The notes under the pieces were generated by a model that made no database searches, was not told the origin of the DNA, and saw nothing but the letters and a program-made list of their open reading frames with translations. This document shows, one piece after another, positions 44,753 to 54,264 of a stretch of DNA of 64,000 nt (positions are counted from its first letter, which is position 1; every line of letters starts with the position of its first letter). Both the position numbers and the translations under genes were made by a program. The DNA is from Nocardioides rotundus (GTDB lineage Bacteria > Actinomycetota > Actinomycetes > Propionibacteriales > Nocardioidaceae). The DNA lies in the NCBI RefSeq assembly GCF_019931675.1, contig NZ_CP082922.1, positions 1,188,501 to 1,252,500 of the forward strand, written 5' to 3'.

Positions 44753-46018
44753 ATGGATCAGGACCAGTACGGCGCCGACGACCGCGAGCGCCTCGTCGCC
44801 GAGCCGCCCAAGCGGGTCGACGCCCCCGAGCGCACCGCCTTCGAGCGGGACCGGGCGCGGGTGGTGCACGCCGCGGCGTCCCGCCGGCTGGCGGCCAAGA
44901 CCCAGGTGCACGGCCCGCAGGTCGACGACTTCGTCCGCAACCGGCTCACCCACAGCCTCGAGGTCGCCCAGGTCGCGCGCGACCTGGCGCGGGCGCTCGG
45001 CGGCGACCCGGACCTCCCGGAGACGGCGGCGCTGGCCCACGACCTGGGCCACCCCCCGTTCGGGCACAACGGCGAACGGGCGCTGGCGGAGTTCGCCGAG
45101 GGCTGCGGCGGGTTCGAGGGCAACGCGCAGACGCTGCGGCTGTTGACCCGGCTGGAGGCCAAGACCTTCGACGAGGCCGGGCGCTCGGTGGGCCTCAACC
45201 TGACCCGCGCGACCCTGGACGCCTGCATCAAGTACCCCTGGCCGCTGGAGCGGGCGAGCGCGCCCTCGGGCAGCCACGCCGACGGGTCGCCGCGGCTGGT
45301 GGTGAAGTTCGGCGTCTACGCCGACGACCGGCCGGTCTTCGACTGGGTGCGCCGCGGGCTGGGGCACGAGCGGCAGTGCCTGGAGGCGCAGGTGATGGAC
45401 CTCGCCGACGACGTCGCCTACTCCGTGCACGACGTCGAGGACGGGATCGTCGCCGGGCGGATCGACCTGACCCGGCTGGACACCGAGGCGCTGTGGCCCA
45501 CCGTGCGCCGGTGGTACCTCCCCAGCGCCGACGACGACCTGCTCGACGCGACCCTGGCGGGGCTGCGCGGGGTCGGGACCTGGCCGGGGTCGCCGTACGA
45601 TCACTCCCGGCGCAGCCTCGCCGCGCTGAAGAACCTGACCAGCGACCTCATCGGCCGCTTCTGCGGTGAGGTGCAGCAGGCCACCTTCGCGGCGAGCGAC
45701 GGGCCGTTCCGGAGGTACGACGCCGGGCTGGTCGTGCCGGAGCGGACCCGGCTGGAGATCGCCGTGCTGAAGGGGATCGCCGCGCACTACGTGATGGAGG
45801 CCGAGGAGCGCGTGGCGCTGCTGGCCCGGCAGCGCGAGATGGTCACCGAGCTCGCCGAGACGCTGCTCGAGCGTGGGCCGGACGCCCTGGACCCGGCCTT
45901 CGCCGACGACTGGAAGGACGCCGCCGACGACGCAGCACGGCGCCGGGTCGTGGTGGACCAGGTGGCCTCACTCACCGACGCCAGCGCCGCGCTGCGTCAC
46001 TCCGCCCTGGTGGGCTGA
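44753..46018 (+). CDS. dgt: dGTPase-like deoxynucleotide triphosphohydrolase
   Basis: 421 residues. HD-domain phosphohydrolase: RLTHSLEVAQVARDLA and the metal motif AHDLGHPPFGHNGE, later LADDVAYSVHDVEDG. Hydrolyses dNTPs (dGTP by family name) to deoxynucleosides. ATG 44753 lies 10 nt behind TAGGCT (44737-44742). In actinobacteria this gene commonly precedes dnaG, as here, separated by a small inverted gene. Confidence 0.92.
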   Translation: MDQDQYGADDRERLVAEPPKRVDAPERTAFERDRARVVHAAASRRLAAKTQVHGPQVDDFVRNRLTHSLEVAQVARDLARALGGDPDLPETAALAHDLGHPPFGHNGERALAEFAEGCGGFEGNAQTLRLLTRLEAKTFDEAGRSVGLNLTRATLDACIKYPWPLERASAPSGSHADGSPRLVVKFGVYADDRPVFDWVRRGLGHERQCLEAQVMDLADDVAYSVHDVEDGIVAGRIDLTRLDTEALWPTVRRWYLPSADDDLLDATLAGLRGVGTWPGSPYDHSRRSLAALKNLTSDLIGRFCGEVQQATFAASDGPFRRYDAGLVVPERTRLEIAVLKGIAAHYVMEAEERVALLARQREMVTELAETLLERGPDALDPAFADDWKDAADDAARRRVVVDQVASLTDASAALRHSALVG

Positions 46019-46025
46019 GCGTGGG

Positions 46026-46358
46026 TCAGGGCAGGTTGCCCTGCGGGTAGGGGTCGTCCTGCCGTGCGGTGCTGTCCGGGTGCAGCTCGTCGACCCGGCT
46101 CTCGTCCGGGCCGCTGTTGCTGGAGACCTTGTCCCGCGCGCTCGCGGCCAGGCCGGTGGCGGCGCCGGAGACCTTGTCGGCCACGACGGGGCCGCGCTCC
46201 TTCGCGGTGTCGGACACGGTCGCAGCGGCCTGCTGCACCCGCGGGTTCTCCTTCACCGACTGGAAGGTGCTCCGGATCTCCTCATAGCGTCCACGTCCGG
46301 CCTTGGCGCCCAGCACGTACCCGGCACCGAAGGCGGCCAGCAGCGTCAGCTTGCTCAT
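46026..46358 (-). CDS. Small YtxH-like protein
   Basis: 110 residues. One short hydrophobic N-terminal segment (KLTLLAAFGAGYVLGAKAG) followed by RGRYEEIRSTFQSVKENPRVQQAA and an Ala/Lys/Ser-rich helix, as in YtxH/Csb-type small proteins. ATG 46358 is preceded by a strong AAGGAGG, unlike most neighbours that look leaderless. Sits inverted between dgt and dnaG. No known function. Confidence 0.75.
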   Translation of the reverse strand: MSKLTLLAAFGAGYVLGAKAGRGRYEEIRSTFQSVKENPRVQQAAATVSDTAKERGPVVADKVSGAATGLAASARDKVSSNSGPDESRVDELHPDSTARQDDPYPQGNLP

Positions 46359-46445
46359 GCGTTCCTCCTTGTTGCTCGAACCCCCCACCCTGCCAACCGG
46401 GTGGCGCTCGCGGTGCACCCCACCGGGTGAGTCGGTGCCCGCCCG

Positions 46446-46451
46446 TAGACT
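46446..46451 (+). promoter_or_regulatory. dnaG -10 element, leaderless type
   Basis: TAGACT ends 6 nt before GTG 46458 with CTCGAC between; no ribosome site. Confidence 0.5.
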
Positions 46452-46457
46452 CTCGAC

Positions 46458-48353
46458 GTGGCCGGCCGGATTCGCGAGGAGAGCATCGCCGAGGTGCGCG
46501 AGAAGGCGCGCATCGACGACGTGGTCTCCGCCTACGTCAGCCTGCGCAACGCCGGCGGCGGCTCGCTGAAGGGGCTCTGCCCCTTCCACGACGAGAAGAG
46601 CCCGTCCTTCCACGTCACGCCGAGCCGCGGCTTCTACCACTGCTTCGGCTGCCAGGCCGGCGGCGACGTCATCACCTTCCTGATGGAGCACGACGGGCTG
46701 AGCTTCACCGAGGCGGTCGAGTCGCTCGCGGAGAAGTACGCCGTCGTCCTCGAGCGGGTCGACGGCGACGAGCCGGCCCGCCCCTCCGGCCCTCCGCGGG
46801 CTCGGCTGGTCGAGGCCAACCGGCTGGCGCAGATCTTCTACGCCGAGCAGCTCGCGACGCCCGAGGCGGTCCAGGCCCGGCGTTACCTCGCCGAGCGGGA
46901 CTTCACCGCCGACCACGCCGAGCAGTTCGGCCTCGGCTTCGCCCCGCGCGACGGCGAGGCGCTGGTGCGGCACCTGCGGTCCAAGGGGATCAAGGACGAG
47001 GAGGCCATCGCCGCCGGGCTGGTGGCGACCGGCCGGTCCACCTACGACCGCTTCCGCGGCCGACTGCTCTGGCCCATCCGGGATGCGTCGGCCGACACCA
47101 TCGGCTTCGGCGCGCGCCGGATCTTCGACGACGACCGGATCGAGGCGAAGTTCCTCAACACCCCCGAGACGCCGCTGTACAAGAAGTCCACGGTCCTCTA
47201 CGGCATCGACCTGGCCCGCCGGGAGATCGCCAAGGCGTCCCAGGCGGTGGTGGTCGAGGGCTACACCGACGTGATGGCCGCCCACCTGTCCGGCGTCCCC
47301 ACTGCGGTCGCCACCTGCGGCACCGCGTTCGGCGACGACCACGCGCGCGTCCTGCGGCGCTTCCTGCACGACCACGAGGAGTTCCGCGGCGAGGTCATCT
47401 TCACCTTCGACGGCGACGAGGCGGGGCAGAAGGCCGCGCTTCGCGCGTTCGGCGGCGACCAGAACTTCGTCTCCCAGACCTACGTCGCGGTCGAGCCGAA
47501 CGGGATGGACCCCTGCGACCTGCGGCTGAAGGAGGGCGACGCCGCGGTGCGCGAGCTGGTCGCCCGGCGGATCCCGCTCTACCGCTTCGTGCTCGGCAAC
47601 GTCGTCGGCAAGTACGACCTCGACCGTGCCGACGGGCGGGTGGACGCGGTGCGCGAGGGCGCCCGGCTGGTCTCCTCGATCCGCGACCGCTCGAAGGTCG
47701 ACGCGTTCGCCCGCGAGCTGGCCGGGATGGTCGGGGTGGATGTGGAGCAGGCGCGCGGGGAGGTCCGTCGCGCCCAGCAGCGCGGCCCCGAGCAGGCCCG
47801 CACCGCGCAGCGGCCGGCGCGTCGCGGTCAGGCCGAGGAGACGCCCGCGCCCGCGCCGGCCCGGCAGCTGCCGGACCTGCGCGACCCCCGCTTCCACCTG
47901 GAGCGCGAGACCCTCAAGCTGGTCGTCCAGCAGCCGGCGTACGTCGCCCGCGCGGTCGCCGAGATCGGCGCCGGCGACTTCACCCATCCCACCTACCGCG
48001 CGGTGTGGGAGGTGATCGCCACGTCCGGCGGACCCTCCGTCGGTGCCTCCGACCCGACCTGGACCGCGCGGCTGCGCGACGCCGCGCCGCACCCCGAGGT
48101 CGCGGCGGCGATCAGCGCGATCACCGTGGAGCCGCTGATGACCAGCAAGGAGCTGAACGCGTCCTACGTCACCGCGAACGTCTGCCGCCTGCGCGAGCTG
48201 ACCGCGCAGCGGCGGATCGCGGAGGTGAAGTCGCGGCTGCAGCGGACGAACCCGGTCAATGAGGCCACGACGTACAACCGGATGTTCGGCGAGCTGGTCG
48301 CGCTCGAGCGGCACCGGCGCGAGCTGCGCGACATCGCGGTGGGCGCCCAGTGA
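46458..48353 (+). CDS. dnaG: DNA primase
   Basis: 631 residues. CHC2 zinc domain with Cys41-His44...Cys62-Cys65 (LCPFHDEKSPS, YHCFGCQAGG), the RNA polymerase core with IGFGARRIFDDD and GYTDVMAAHLSGV, Toprim motif TFDGDEAGQKAALRAF, and a C-terminal helicase-binding domain after a Gln/Arg/Pro-rich linker (LPDLRDPRFHLERETLKLVVQ). GTG start 46458. Makes replication primers. Confidence 0.97.
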   Translation: MAGRIREESIAEVREKARIDDVVSAYVSLRNAGGGSLKGLCPFHDEKSPSFHVTPSRGFYHCFGCQAGGDVITFLMEHDGLSFTEAVESLAEKYAVVLERVDGDEPARPSGPPRARLVEANRLAQIFYAEQLATPEAVQARRYLAERDFTADHAEQFGLGFAPRDGEALVRHLRSKGIKDEEAIAAGLVATGRSTYDRFRGRLLWPIRDASADTIGFGARRIFDDDRIEAKFLNTPETPLYKKSTVLYGIDLARREIAKASQAVVVEGYTDVMAAHLSGVPTAVATCGTAFGDDHARVLRRFLHDHEEFRGEVIFTFDGDEAGQKAALRAFGGDQNFVSQTYVAVEPNGMDPCDLRLKEGDAAVRELVARRIPLYRFVLGNVVGKYDLDRADGRVDAVREGARLVSSIRDRSKVDAFARELAGMVGVDVEQARGEVRRAQQRGPEQARTAQRPARRGQAEETPAPAPARQLPDLRDPRFHLERETLKLVVQQPAYVARAVAEIGAGDFTHPTYRAVWEVIATSGGPSVGASDPTWTARLRDAAPHPEVAAAISAITVEPLMTSKELNASYVTANVCRLRELTAQRRIAEVKSRLQRTNPVNEATTYNRMFGELVALERHRRELRDIAVGAQ

Positions 48354-48841
48354 GGCGCCGGGAGAAGGCGCCCCGGCTGGGCACGGGGGAGAAGGTGCTC
48401 GCCTGGGTCGACGCCGAGGACGGGCGGACGCTGGCCGGGACGCGCGACGCGCTGCACCTGCTGCCCGAGGAGCAGCGCATCCCCTGGGAGCAGGTGCAGG
48501 CCGCCGAGTGGGACCGCGACACCTCCACGCTCACCGTCTCCGAGGTCGGGGAGTGGGGCCGCCCGCGGCCCGAGCACAGCTTCACCCTGGACGCGCCCGG
48601 CCGGCTGCTGGAGCTGGTGCGCGAGCGGGTCACCGCCAGCGTCGTGCTGCAGCGCGAGGCGCCGGTGCGGGGGCGCCGGGGCGTGCGGGTGATCGCCCGC
48701 CGGGCGCCGGCGGGGGACCGCGCGCTGCGCTGGATCTACGAGTACGACGACGGCCTGGACCCCGACGACCCCGCCGTACGCGACACCCTCCGGGCGCTGC
48801 TGGCACGGGCGCACGAGGAGGTCGGCGGCGACCTGGTCTGA
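48350..48841 (+). CDS. Conserved hypothetical protein coupled to dnaG
   Basis: 163 residues. GTG start overlaps the dnaG stop by four bases. The sequence alternates beta-prone stretches (KVLAWVDAEDGRTLAGTRDALHLL, IPWEQVQAAEWDRDTSTLTV) and ends in a conserved ALRWIYEYDDGLDPDDPAVRDTLRALLARAHEEVG. Cytoplasmic, no signal. Similar proteins follow dnaG in other actinobacteria and resemble a small PH-like domain plus a helical tail; function not known. Confidence 0.72.
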   Translation: MRRREKAPRLGTGEKVLAWVDAEDGRTLAGTRDALHLLPEEQRIPWEQVQAAEWDRDTSTLTVSEVGEWGRPRPEHSFTLDAPGRLLELVRERVTASVVLQREAPVRGRRGVRVIARRAPAGDRALRWIYEYDDGLDPDDPAVRDTLRALLARAHEEVGGDLV

Positions 48842-48880
48842 GCCGGGGTGGCGGATTCGCGTCCGCCCCTCGGCGCTTGC

Positions 48881-48886
48881 TAATCT
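48881..48886 (+). promoter_or_regulatory. tRNA-Asn promoter -10 candidate
   Basis: TAATCT, 14 nt before the tRNA. A TTGCC/TTCGCG-like -35 is weak, so only the -10 is offered. Confidence 0.35.
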
Positions 48887-48900
48887 GTGCGGGCTGTCAG

Positions 48901-48973
48901 TCCCCTGTAGCTCAACTGGCAGAGCATTCGGCTGTTAACCGGAGGGTTGCTGGTTCGAGTCCAGCCGGGGGAG
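48901..48973 (+). tRNA. tRNA-Asn (GUU)
   Basis: Cloverleaf of 73 nt. Acceptor TCCCCTG (48901-48907) pairs with CGGGGGA (48966-48972); D arm with GCTCAACTGGCAGAGC; anticodon loop CTGTTAA with GTT anticodon; T arm CTGG-TTCGAGT-CCAG. Discriminator G, no encoded CCA. A terminator follows. Confidence 0.97.
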
Positions 48974-48980
48974 CAGATCG

Positions 48981-49017
48981 AAGCCCCGTCCGAGGTTCCT
49001 CGGGCGGGGCTTTCGTC
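48981..49017 (+). terminator. Rho-independent terminator after tRNA-Asn
   Basis: Stem of about 14 bp (AAGCCCCGTCCGAG pairing with CTCGGGCGGGGCTT, one G-U) with a 4-nt loop, followed by TTTCGTCATT. Strong for a genome of this GC content. Confidence 0.85.
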
Positions 49018-49037
49018 ATTGCCGGCCCTGGGCCCGG

Positions 49038-49081
49038 ACGTCATACGTTCCGGGGAACCGCTTCCCCGGTTCGTATGACGT
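49038..49081. repeat. Palindromic repeat, third locus (long hairpin)
   Basis: ACGTCATACG pairs with CGTATGACGT (49038-49047 with 49072-49081). Inside, after a TT/TT bubble, CCGGGGAA pairs with TTCCCCGG, giving an 18-bp interrupted hairpin around loop CCGC. Same ends as the repeats at 16110-16240. It lies between the tRNA-Asn terminator and the convergent PIG-L gene. Confidence 0.85.
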
Positions 49082-49100
49082 CCCGGCGGGGCCGGCGCGC

Positions 49101-49835
49101 TCATTCGCCCCAGCCCATCGGGAACACCTCGAAGGACGCCGCGAGGGGTACGCCGAGCCGCCGGCCCTCCTGCCGCGCCATGCTCTCCAGCCACTCCTCA
49201 GGATCCCAGTCCTGCCAGCCGAGGCCCTCGATGTAGGCACGGTGCGCGACCAGCGAGGCGACCCCGGCGTCGAAGGAGTCCGTGATGTCCACGCCGTGGG
49301 TGGCCTCCGGCGAGCCGCCCGCCCAGACCTCGCGGACGCCGCCCCAGGTCTCCAGGCCCTCGGTGAGCTGCTCGGGGAAGATCCACCGGTTCCCGGCGTC
49401 GCGTACGGCGTCCACGGTGGCCCGCCCGACCGCGATGTGGTCGGCCTGGTTGAGGTTCCGCCCGCCGTAGGTCTCGCGGAAGTTGCCGGTGATCACGATG
49501 TCGGGGCGGTGCCGGCGCACCTCCGCGGCGATCAGCCGACGCAGGGGGACGCCGTACTCCAGGATCCCGTCCGGCTGCCGCAGGAAGTCGCAGGTCTCGA
49601 CGCCGACCGCGGCGCACGCCTCGAGCTGCTCCTGCTCGCGCAGCGGACGGCAGGTCTCCGGCTCCATCCCGTCGATCCCCGCCTCGCCGGAGGTGACCAT
49701 GCAGTAGACGACCGTCTTGCCCTGACCGTTCCAGCGGGCGACGGCGGCGCCGGCGCCGTACTCCATGTCGTCGGGGTGGGCGACCACCGCCAGCGCCCGG
49801 TCCCAGTCCTCGCGCAGATGCTCCAGCTCGGCCAT
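49101..49835 (-). CDS. PIG-L family N-deacetylase
   Basis: 244 residues. LmbE/PIG-L fold: zinc motif AVVAHPDDMEYGAGA (A-H-P-D-D), VTSGEAGID and the last ligand in NLNQADHIAVGRATVD (His). Actinobacterial members include the mycothiol enzymes MshB and Mca and glycan deacetylases; the sequence does not clearly match MshB, so the substrate is left open. Divergent from gntP across 89 bp. Confidence 0.88.
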   Translation of the reverse strand: MAELEHLREDWDRALAVVAHPDDMEYGAGAAVARWNGQGKTVVYCMVTSGEAGIDGMEPETCRPLREQEQLEACAAVGVETCDFLRQPDGILEYGVPLRRLIAAEVRRHRPDIVITGNFRETYGGRNLNQADHIAVGRATVDAVRDAGNRWIFPEQLTEGLETWGGVREVWAGGSPEATHGVDITDSFDAGVASLVAHRAYIEGLGWQDWDPEEWLESMARQEGRRLGVPLAASFEVFPMGWGE

Positions 49836-49924
49836 GCCCCGAGCATGCCAGGGCGCACACGCATGCGGGACCCGGATACTCGCGCCTCCCGGCGTCCACG
49901 CGGCCGTTGTGAGACATTCTGCGA

Positions 49925-51307
<1,383 letters not shown>

Positions 51308-51309
51308 CG

Positions 51310-52002
51310 TCAGTCGACCAGCTCGTCGAGCTCGCCGGCGACCTCCAGGCAGATCGCGGTCATCGCGCGGCGGGCGCCCGGGCCGTCGCTGCCCGCCACG
51401 GCACGGGCGACGGCGACATGGTGGGCGCGAGCCTCCGACTTCGGCTCCGGCGGCATCAGGTCCAGCTCGGTGCGGGCCCGCAGCACGGCCTCCACCACGT
51501 CGGTGAGGGCGCTGAACATCGGGTTCCCGGAGGCCAGCAGCAGCAGCTGGTGGAAGCGGACGTCGTGCTCGAGGAAGCGGCGCAGGTCGCCGGCCGCCCC
51601 GGTGCGCTCGAGCGCCTCGGACAGCCGCAGCACCTCCGTGCGCACCTCCGCGCTGGCGCGGGCGGCGGCCATCTCGGCGGCCGCAGGCTCGATGGCGGCG
51701 CGCAGCTGGGAGAGCTCGTGCAAATGGGCGACCCGGCCCGGCCCGGCGAGGCGCCAGCGGATCACGTCGGAGTTGTAGACGTCCCACTCCTGGTGCGGCC
51801 GCGCGGTGATGCCGGTGCGGCGCCGGCTGTCGACCAGGTGCATGGAGACGAGGACCTGGATCACCTCGCGGGCGACGGTGCGGGACACGTCGTACTCCGC
51901 CCCGACCCACTCCAGGGTGATGCTCTCGCCCTCGCGGAGCTCACCCGAGACCACCCGCGGGCCGAGGTCGGCCAGCACGTCGTGGTGCAGAGTGGTCGCC
52001 AT
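51310..52002 (-). CDS. gntR: GntR family (FCD subfamily) regulator of the gluconate genes
   Basis: 230 residues. N-terminal winged helix (LREGESITLEWVGAEYDVSRTVAREVIQVLVSMHLVDSRRRTG) and an FCD ligand-binding domain (LRAAIEPAAAEMAAARA, FLEHDVRFHQLLLLASGN with metal-ligand Asp and His). Probably represses gntP and gntK and responds to gluconate or its phosphate. ATG 52002 is 7 nt behind TAGCCT (52015-52010, minus strand); the frame continues upstream but would run through gntK. Divergent from gntK. Confidence 0.88.
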   Translation of the reverse strand: MATTLHHDVLADLGPRVVSGELREGESITLEWVGAEYDVSRTVAREVIQVLVSMHLVDSRRRTGITARPHQEWDVYNSDVIRWRLAGPGRVAHLHELSQLRAAIEPAAAEMAAARASAEVRTEVLRLSEALERTGAAGDLRRFLEHDVRFHQLLLLASGNPMFSALTDVVEAVLRARTELDLMPPEPKSEARAHHVAVARAVAGSDGPGARRAMTAICLEVAGELDELVD

Positions 52003-52009
52003 GACGGTC

Positions 52010-52018
52010 AGGCTAGCG
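52010..52018. promoter_or_regulatory. Overlapping divergent -10 elements of gntR and gntK
   Basis: AGGCTAGCG reads TAGCCT on the minus strand (gntR) and TAGCGT at 52013-52018 on the plus strand (gntK); the two hexamers share CTAG. The whole gap is 32 bp, so only one polymerase can occupy it at a time. Confidence 0.45.
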
Positions 52019-52034
52019 TCGAGGAGGGGTCCAG

Positions 52035-52568
52035 ATGACGCGTGACGAGCCGAACCCTTCTTTGGTCGTGATGGGGGTGTCGGGCACGGGCAAGACGACG
52101 GTCGGCCGGGCATTGGCGGCGTGGGCGGAGGCGCCGTACGTCGAAGGGGACGACCACCACCCGCAGTCGAACATCGACAAGATGGCCGCCGGGATCCCGC
52201 TGACCGACGAGGACCGCTGGCCCTGGCTCACCGAGCTGGGCGGTCTGGTCGCCGCCGCGGCGCCCGACCCGATGGTCCTGACCTGCTCGGCGCTGAAGCG
52301 CGCCTACCGCGACCTGCTGCGCGAGACCGCGGGGGAGCAGCGGCTGTTCTTCGTGCACCTCGCCGGGACCCGCGAGGTGCTGATGTCGCGGATGACCCAC
52401 CGCCGGGGCCACTTCATGCCGCCCAGCCTGCTGGACTCCCAGCTCGCGACCCTCGAGCCGCTGCAGCCCGACGAGTGGGGCGTGACGGTGGACGTCGCCC
52501 CGCCGCTGGCGCAGGTCGTCGCGGTCGCCGAGCAGGCTGTCCGGCTCGCGCTCGAGGGCACGTCGTAG
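52035..52568 (+). CDS. gntK: Gluconokinase
   Basis: 177 residues. P-loop GVSGTGKTT (14-22), EGDDHHPQSNIDKMAAGIPLTDEDRWPWL (substrate loop, DDHHP), LTCSALKRAYRDLLRE and HFMPPSLLDSQLATLE. Phosphorylates gluconate to 6-phosphogluconate for the pentose phosphate pathway. ATG 52035 follows GAGGAGGGG. A tRNA begins 15 bp after the stop. Confidence 0.94.
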   Translation: MTRDEPNPSLVVMGVSGTGKTTVGRALAAWAEAPYVEGDDHHPQSNIDKMAAGIPLTDEDRWPWLTELGGLVAAAAPDPMVLTCSALKRAYRDLLRETAGEQRLFFVHLAGTREVLMSRMTHRRGHFMPPSLLDSQLATLEPLQPDEWGVTVDVAPPLAQVVAVAEQAVRLALEGTS

Positions 52569-52582
52569 GCTCAGCCGCGCCA

Positions 52583-52656
52583 GGGGCGGTAGCTCAGCCG
52601 GTCAGAGCAGAGGACTCATAATCCTTGGGTCGTGGGTTCGAGCCCCACCCGCCCCA
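52583..52656 (+). tRNA. tRNA with CAU anticodon (elongator Met or Ile2)
   Basis: 74-nt cloverleaf. Acceptor GGGGCGG (52583-52589) pairs with CCGCCCC (52649-52655), discriminator A, no encoded CCA. Anticodon CAT at 52617-52619 in loop CTCATAA; T arm GTGGG-TTCGAGC-CCCAC. The acceptor begins with a normal G-C pair, so it is not the initiator. Met versus lysidine-modified Ile2 cannot be settled by eye. Confidence 0.93.
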
Positions 52657-52662
52657 CTCACG

Positions 52663-53265
52663 TCACTCACTCGGGCTCGCGGGCTGTTCGCGGAACGTCT
52701 CGGCGAGCTCGCTCAACCTCGCGACGTACGCCGGCCAGTCGTACCCGTCCGGCACGTTGTCGCCCGGCCGCCGCCACCCGACACTGCCGTCGACCTGCTC
52801 GCGCAGGATGTCGGCCTGGCCGTTGTGCTGGGAGAGGTCGTTGAAGTTGTGCACCAGGATCCCGTGCAGGGTGACCTCCTTGCCGCCCCAGTGCTGCACG
52901 TGGCCGACGGTGTCGAGGTCGAGCAGCTCGACGGTCTGCTCGCAGTGAGCGATCACCCGGCGATAGAGGTCGATGATGCCGGCGGTGGTCTCGTCGGCGG
53001 TGGCGTACCAGTCGGCCTGCGGATCGGTCTCGAAGGCCTTCTCGGTGACCAACTCCTCAGCGTGGGGGAACGGTCGTCCGAAGGTGGCGCCGAGGTAGAC
53101 CGCCTCCACGTTGAGGACGTGCTTGATGATGCCGATCAGGTTGGTTCCGGTCGGCGTGCGGGGGCGCCGGGTCTCGTACTCGGAGAGGTCCTCGACCTTG
53201 GAGATCAGCGCGTCCCGGCGCTCCTTGTAGTACCGCTGCCAGATGGCCTTCTGGTCGCTGGGCAT
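52663..53265 (-). CDS. DinB-family protein
   Basis: 200 residues. Four-helix DinB/DUF664-type fold with the metal-ligand histidines in GIIKHVLNVEAVYLG, and LVHNFNDLSQHNGQADILREQ. These proteins often act as thiol-dependent S-transferases (mycothiol or bacillithiol) or have unknown roles. ATG 53265 is 6 nt behind TAGGGT (53277-53272, minus strand). Close to the tRNA-CAU on its 3' side and to a tandem repeat on its 5' side. Confidence 0.85.
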   Translation of the reverse strand: MPSDQKAIWQRYYKERRDALISKVEDLSEYETRRPRTPTGTNLIGIIKHVLNVEAVYLGATFGRPFPHAEELVTEKAFETDPQADWYATADETTAGIIDLYRRVIAHCEQTVELLDLDTVGHVQHWGGKEVTLHGILVHNFNDLSQHNGQADILREQVDGSVGWRRPGDNVPDGYDWPAYVARLSELAETFREQPASPSE

Positions 53266-53373
53266 GCTCCGACCCTAGACCCGTGCGCAGGCAGCGGGTG
53301 AAGAATCGACCACGACCGGGGGTAGTGCACCCGGTCGGCCGCGGAGCAGGTGCATTTCTGCACACGGGCCCGT

Positions 53374-53549
53374 GGTCTCGACAGGCTCGACCAACGATGG
53401 GGGGGGTCTCGACAGGCTCGACCAACGATGGGGGGTCTCGACAGGCTCGACCAACGATGGGGGGTCTCGACAGGCTCGACCAACGATGGGGGGTCTCGAC
53501 AGGCTCGACCAACGATGGGGGGTCGCGACAGGCTCGACCACCGATGGGG
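53374..53549. repeat. 29-bp tandem repeat, six units
   Basis: Units begin at 53374, 53405, 53434, 53463, 53492 and 53521 (spacing 31, then 29 bp). Each opens with GGTCTCGACAGGCTCGACC and ends in AACGATGGGG; the last unit has TCGCGACA and ACCACCG. The TCGA...TCGA arms make a short imperfect palindrome in every unit. Most of the 306-bp gap between the DinB gene and the next gene is this array; the flanks show nothing else recognisable. Confidence 0.95.
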
Positions 53550-53571
53550 CGGTGGGGTGGTATCAAGGAGC

Positions 53572-54255
53572 ATGAGGTTCTGGGGGAGACGACGGGCGAA
53601 GGCCGAGGCGGAGGAGGACCTGGAGGGGTCGCGCCAGCTGGCCGAGGAGGACGTGACCGTCCTCGGTGAGCAGCTGCAGCGGCTGGATGCCGAGCTGGCC
53701 GGGAGCGACCGAGCCGACGCCGCCCGTGAGCACCACCAGGCAGCTCTGGACGGCTACGAGCAGGCCACGCGCGCGGTGGGCCGCCTGGACTCGCAGGAGG
53801 ACGTCGCGGCGCTGCTGGACACCCTCTCCGAGGCGAGGTACGAGATCGTCTGCGCTCGGGCGGTGGCGAAGGGCCAGGAGCCGCCGGAGCGGCGGGCGGA
53901 CTGCTTCTTCAACCCCCAGCACGGCCCGTCGGTGCGCGACGTGGTCCACACCTTCCCCCGTCTGGGGACGCGCAAGGTGGCCGTGTGTGCCCAGTGCGAG
54001 GCGCGCCTGGAGGGCGGGGAGGAGCCGGACACCCGGCTGGTGCGGCTGACCAGCCGCACCGTGCCCTACTGGGGCGCGGGTACGGCGTACCTGCCCTATC
54101 TCCAGGGTCACGGCCTGGTGCCCGCTCCGGGTGCCCGGCAGCAGTTCGGCGGCGGACCGCTCAGCGTCACCCCATCCTCGGGCGGGTTCTTCGCCGCCGG
54201 CGGCTTCAGCGACGACGGCAACTCCGGCGACGCCGGCGACCCGGGCGAGTCGTAG
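53572..54255 (+). CDS. Hypothetical protein with CFF-PQHGP motif (paralog 1)
   Basis: 227 residues. N-terminal Arg/Glu-rich helix, then coiled-coil-like LAEEDVTVLGEQLQRLDAELAG, a Glu-x-Pro-Pro-Glu-Arg-Arg joint and the motif CFFNPQHGPSVRDVVHTFPR...VCAQCEARL...VPYWGAG. Cys, His and the Cys-x-x-Cys could form one metal site. Residues after 180 are Gly/Ser-rich and disordered. The C-terminal region resembles a segment of actinobacterial TPM-domain proteins, without the TPM part. Paralog of the next gene. Soluble by sequence; no function assigned. Confidence 0.72.
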   Translation: MRFWGRRRAKAEAEEDLEGSRQLAEEDVTVLGEQLQRLDAELAGSDRADAAREHHQAALDGYEQATRAVGRLDSQEDVAALLDTLSEARYEIVCARAVAKGQEPPERRADCFFNPQHGPSVRDVVHTFPRLGTRKVAVCAQCEARLEGGEEPDTRLVRLTSRTVPYWGAGTAYLPYLQGHGLVPAPGARQQFGGGPLSVTPSSGGFFAAGGFSDDGNSGDAGDPGES

Positions 54256-54264
54256 GCACCGACT

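Noticed and set aside
53374..53549. The 29-bp tandem repeat as a CRISPR array
   Set aside because: The repeat units follow each other with no unique spacers, and no cas gene is in the window.
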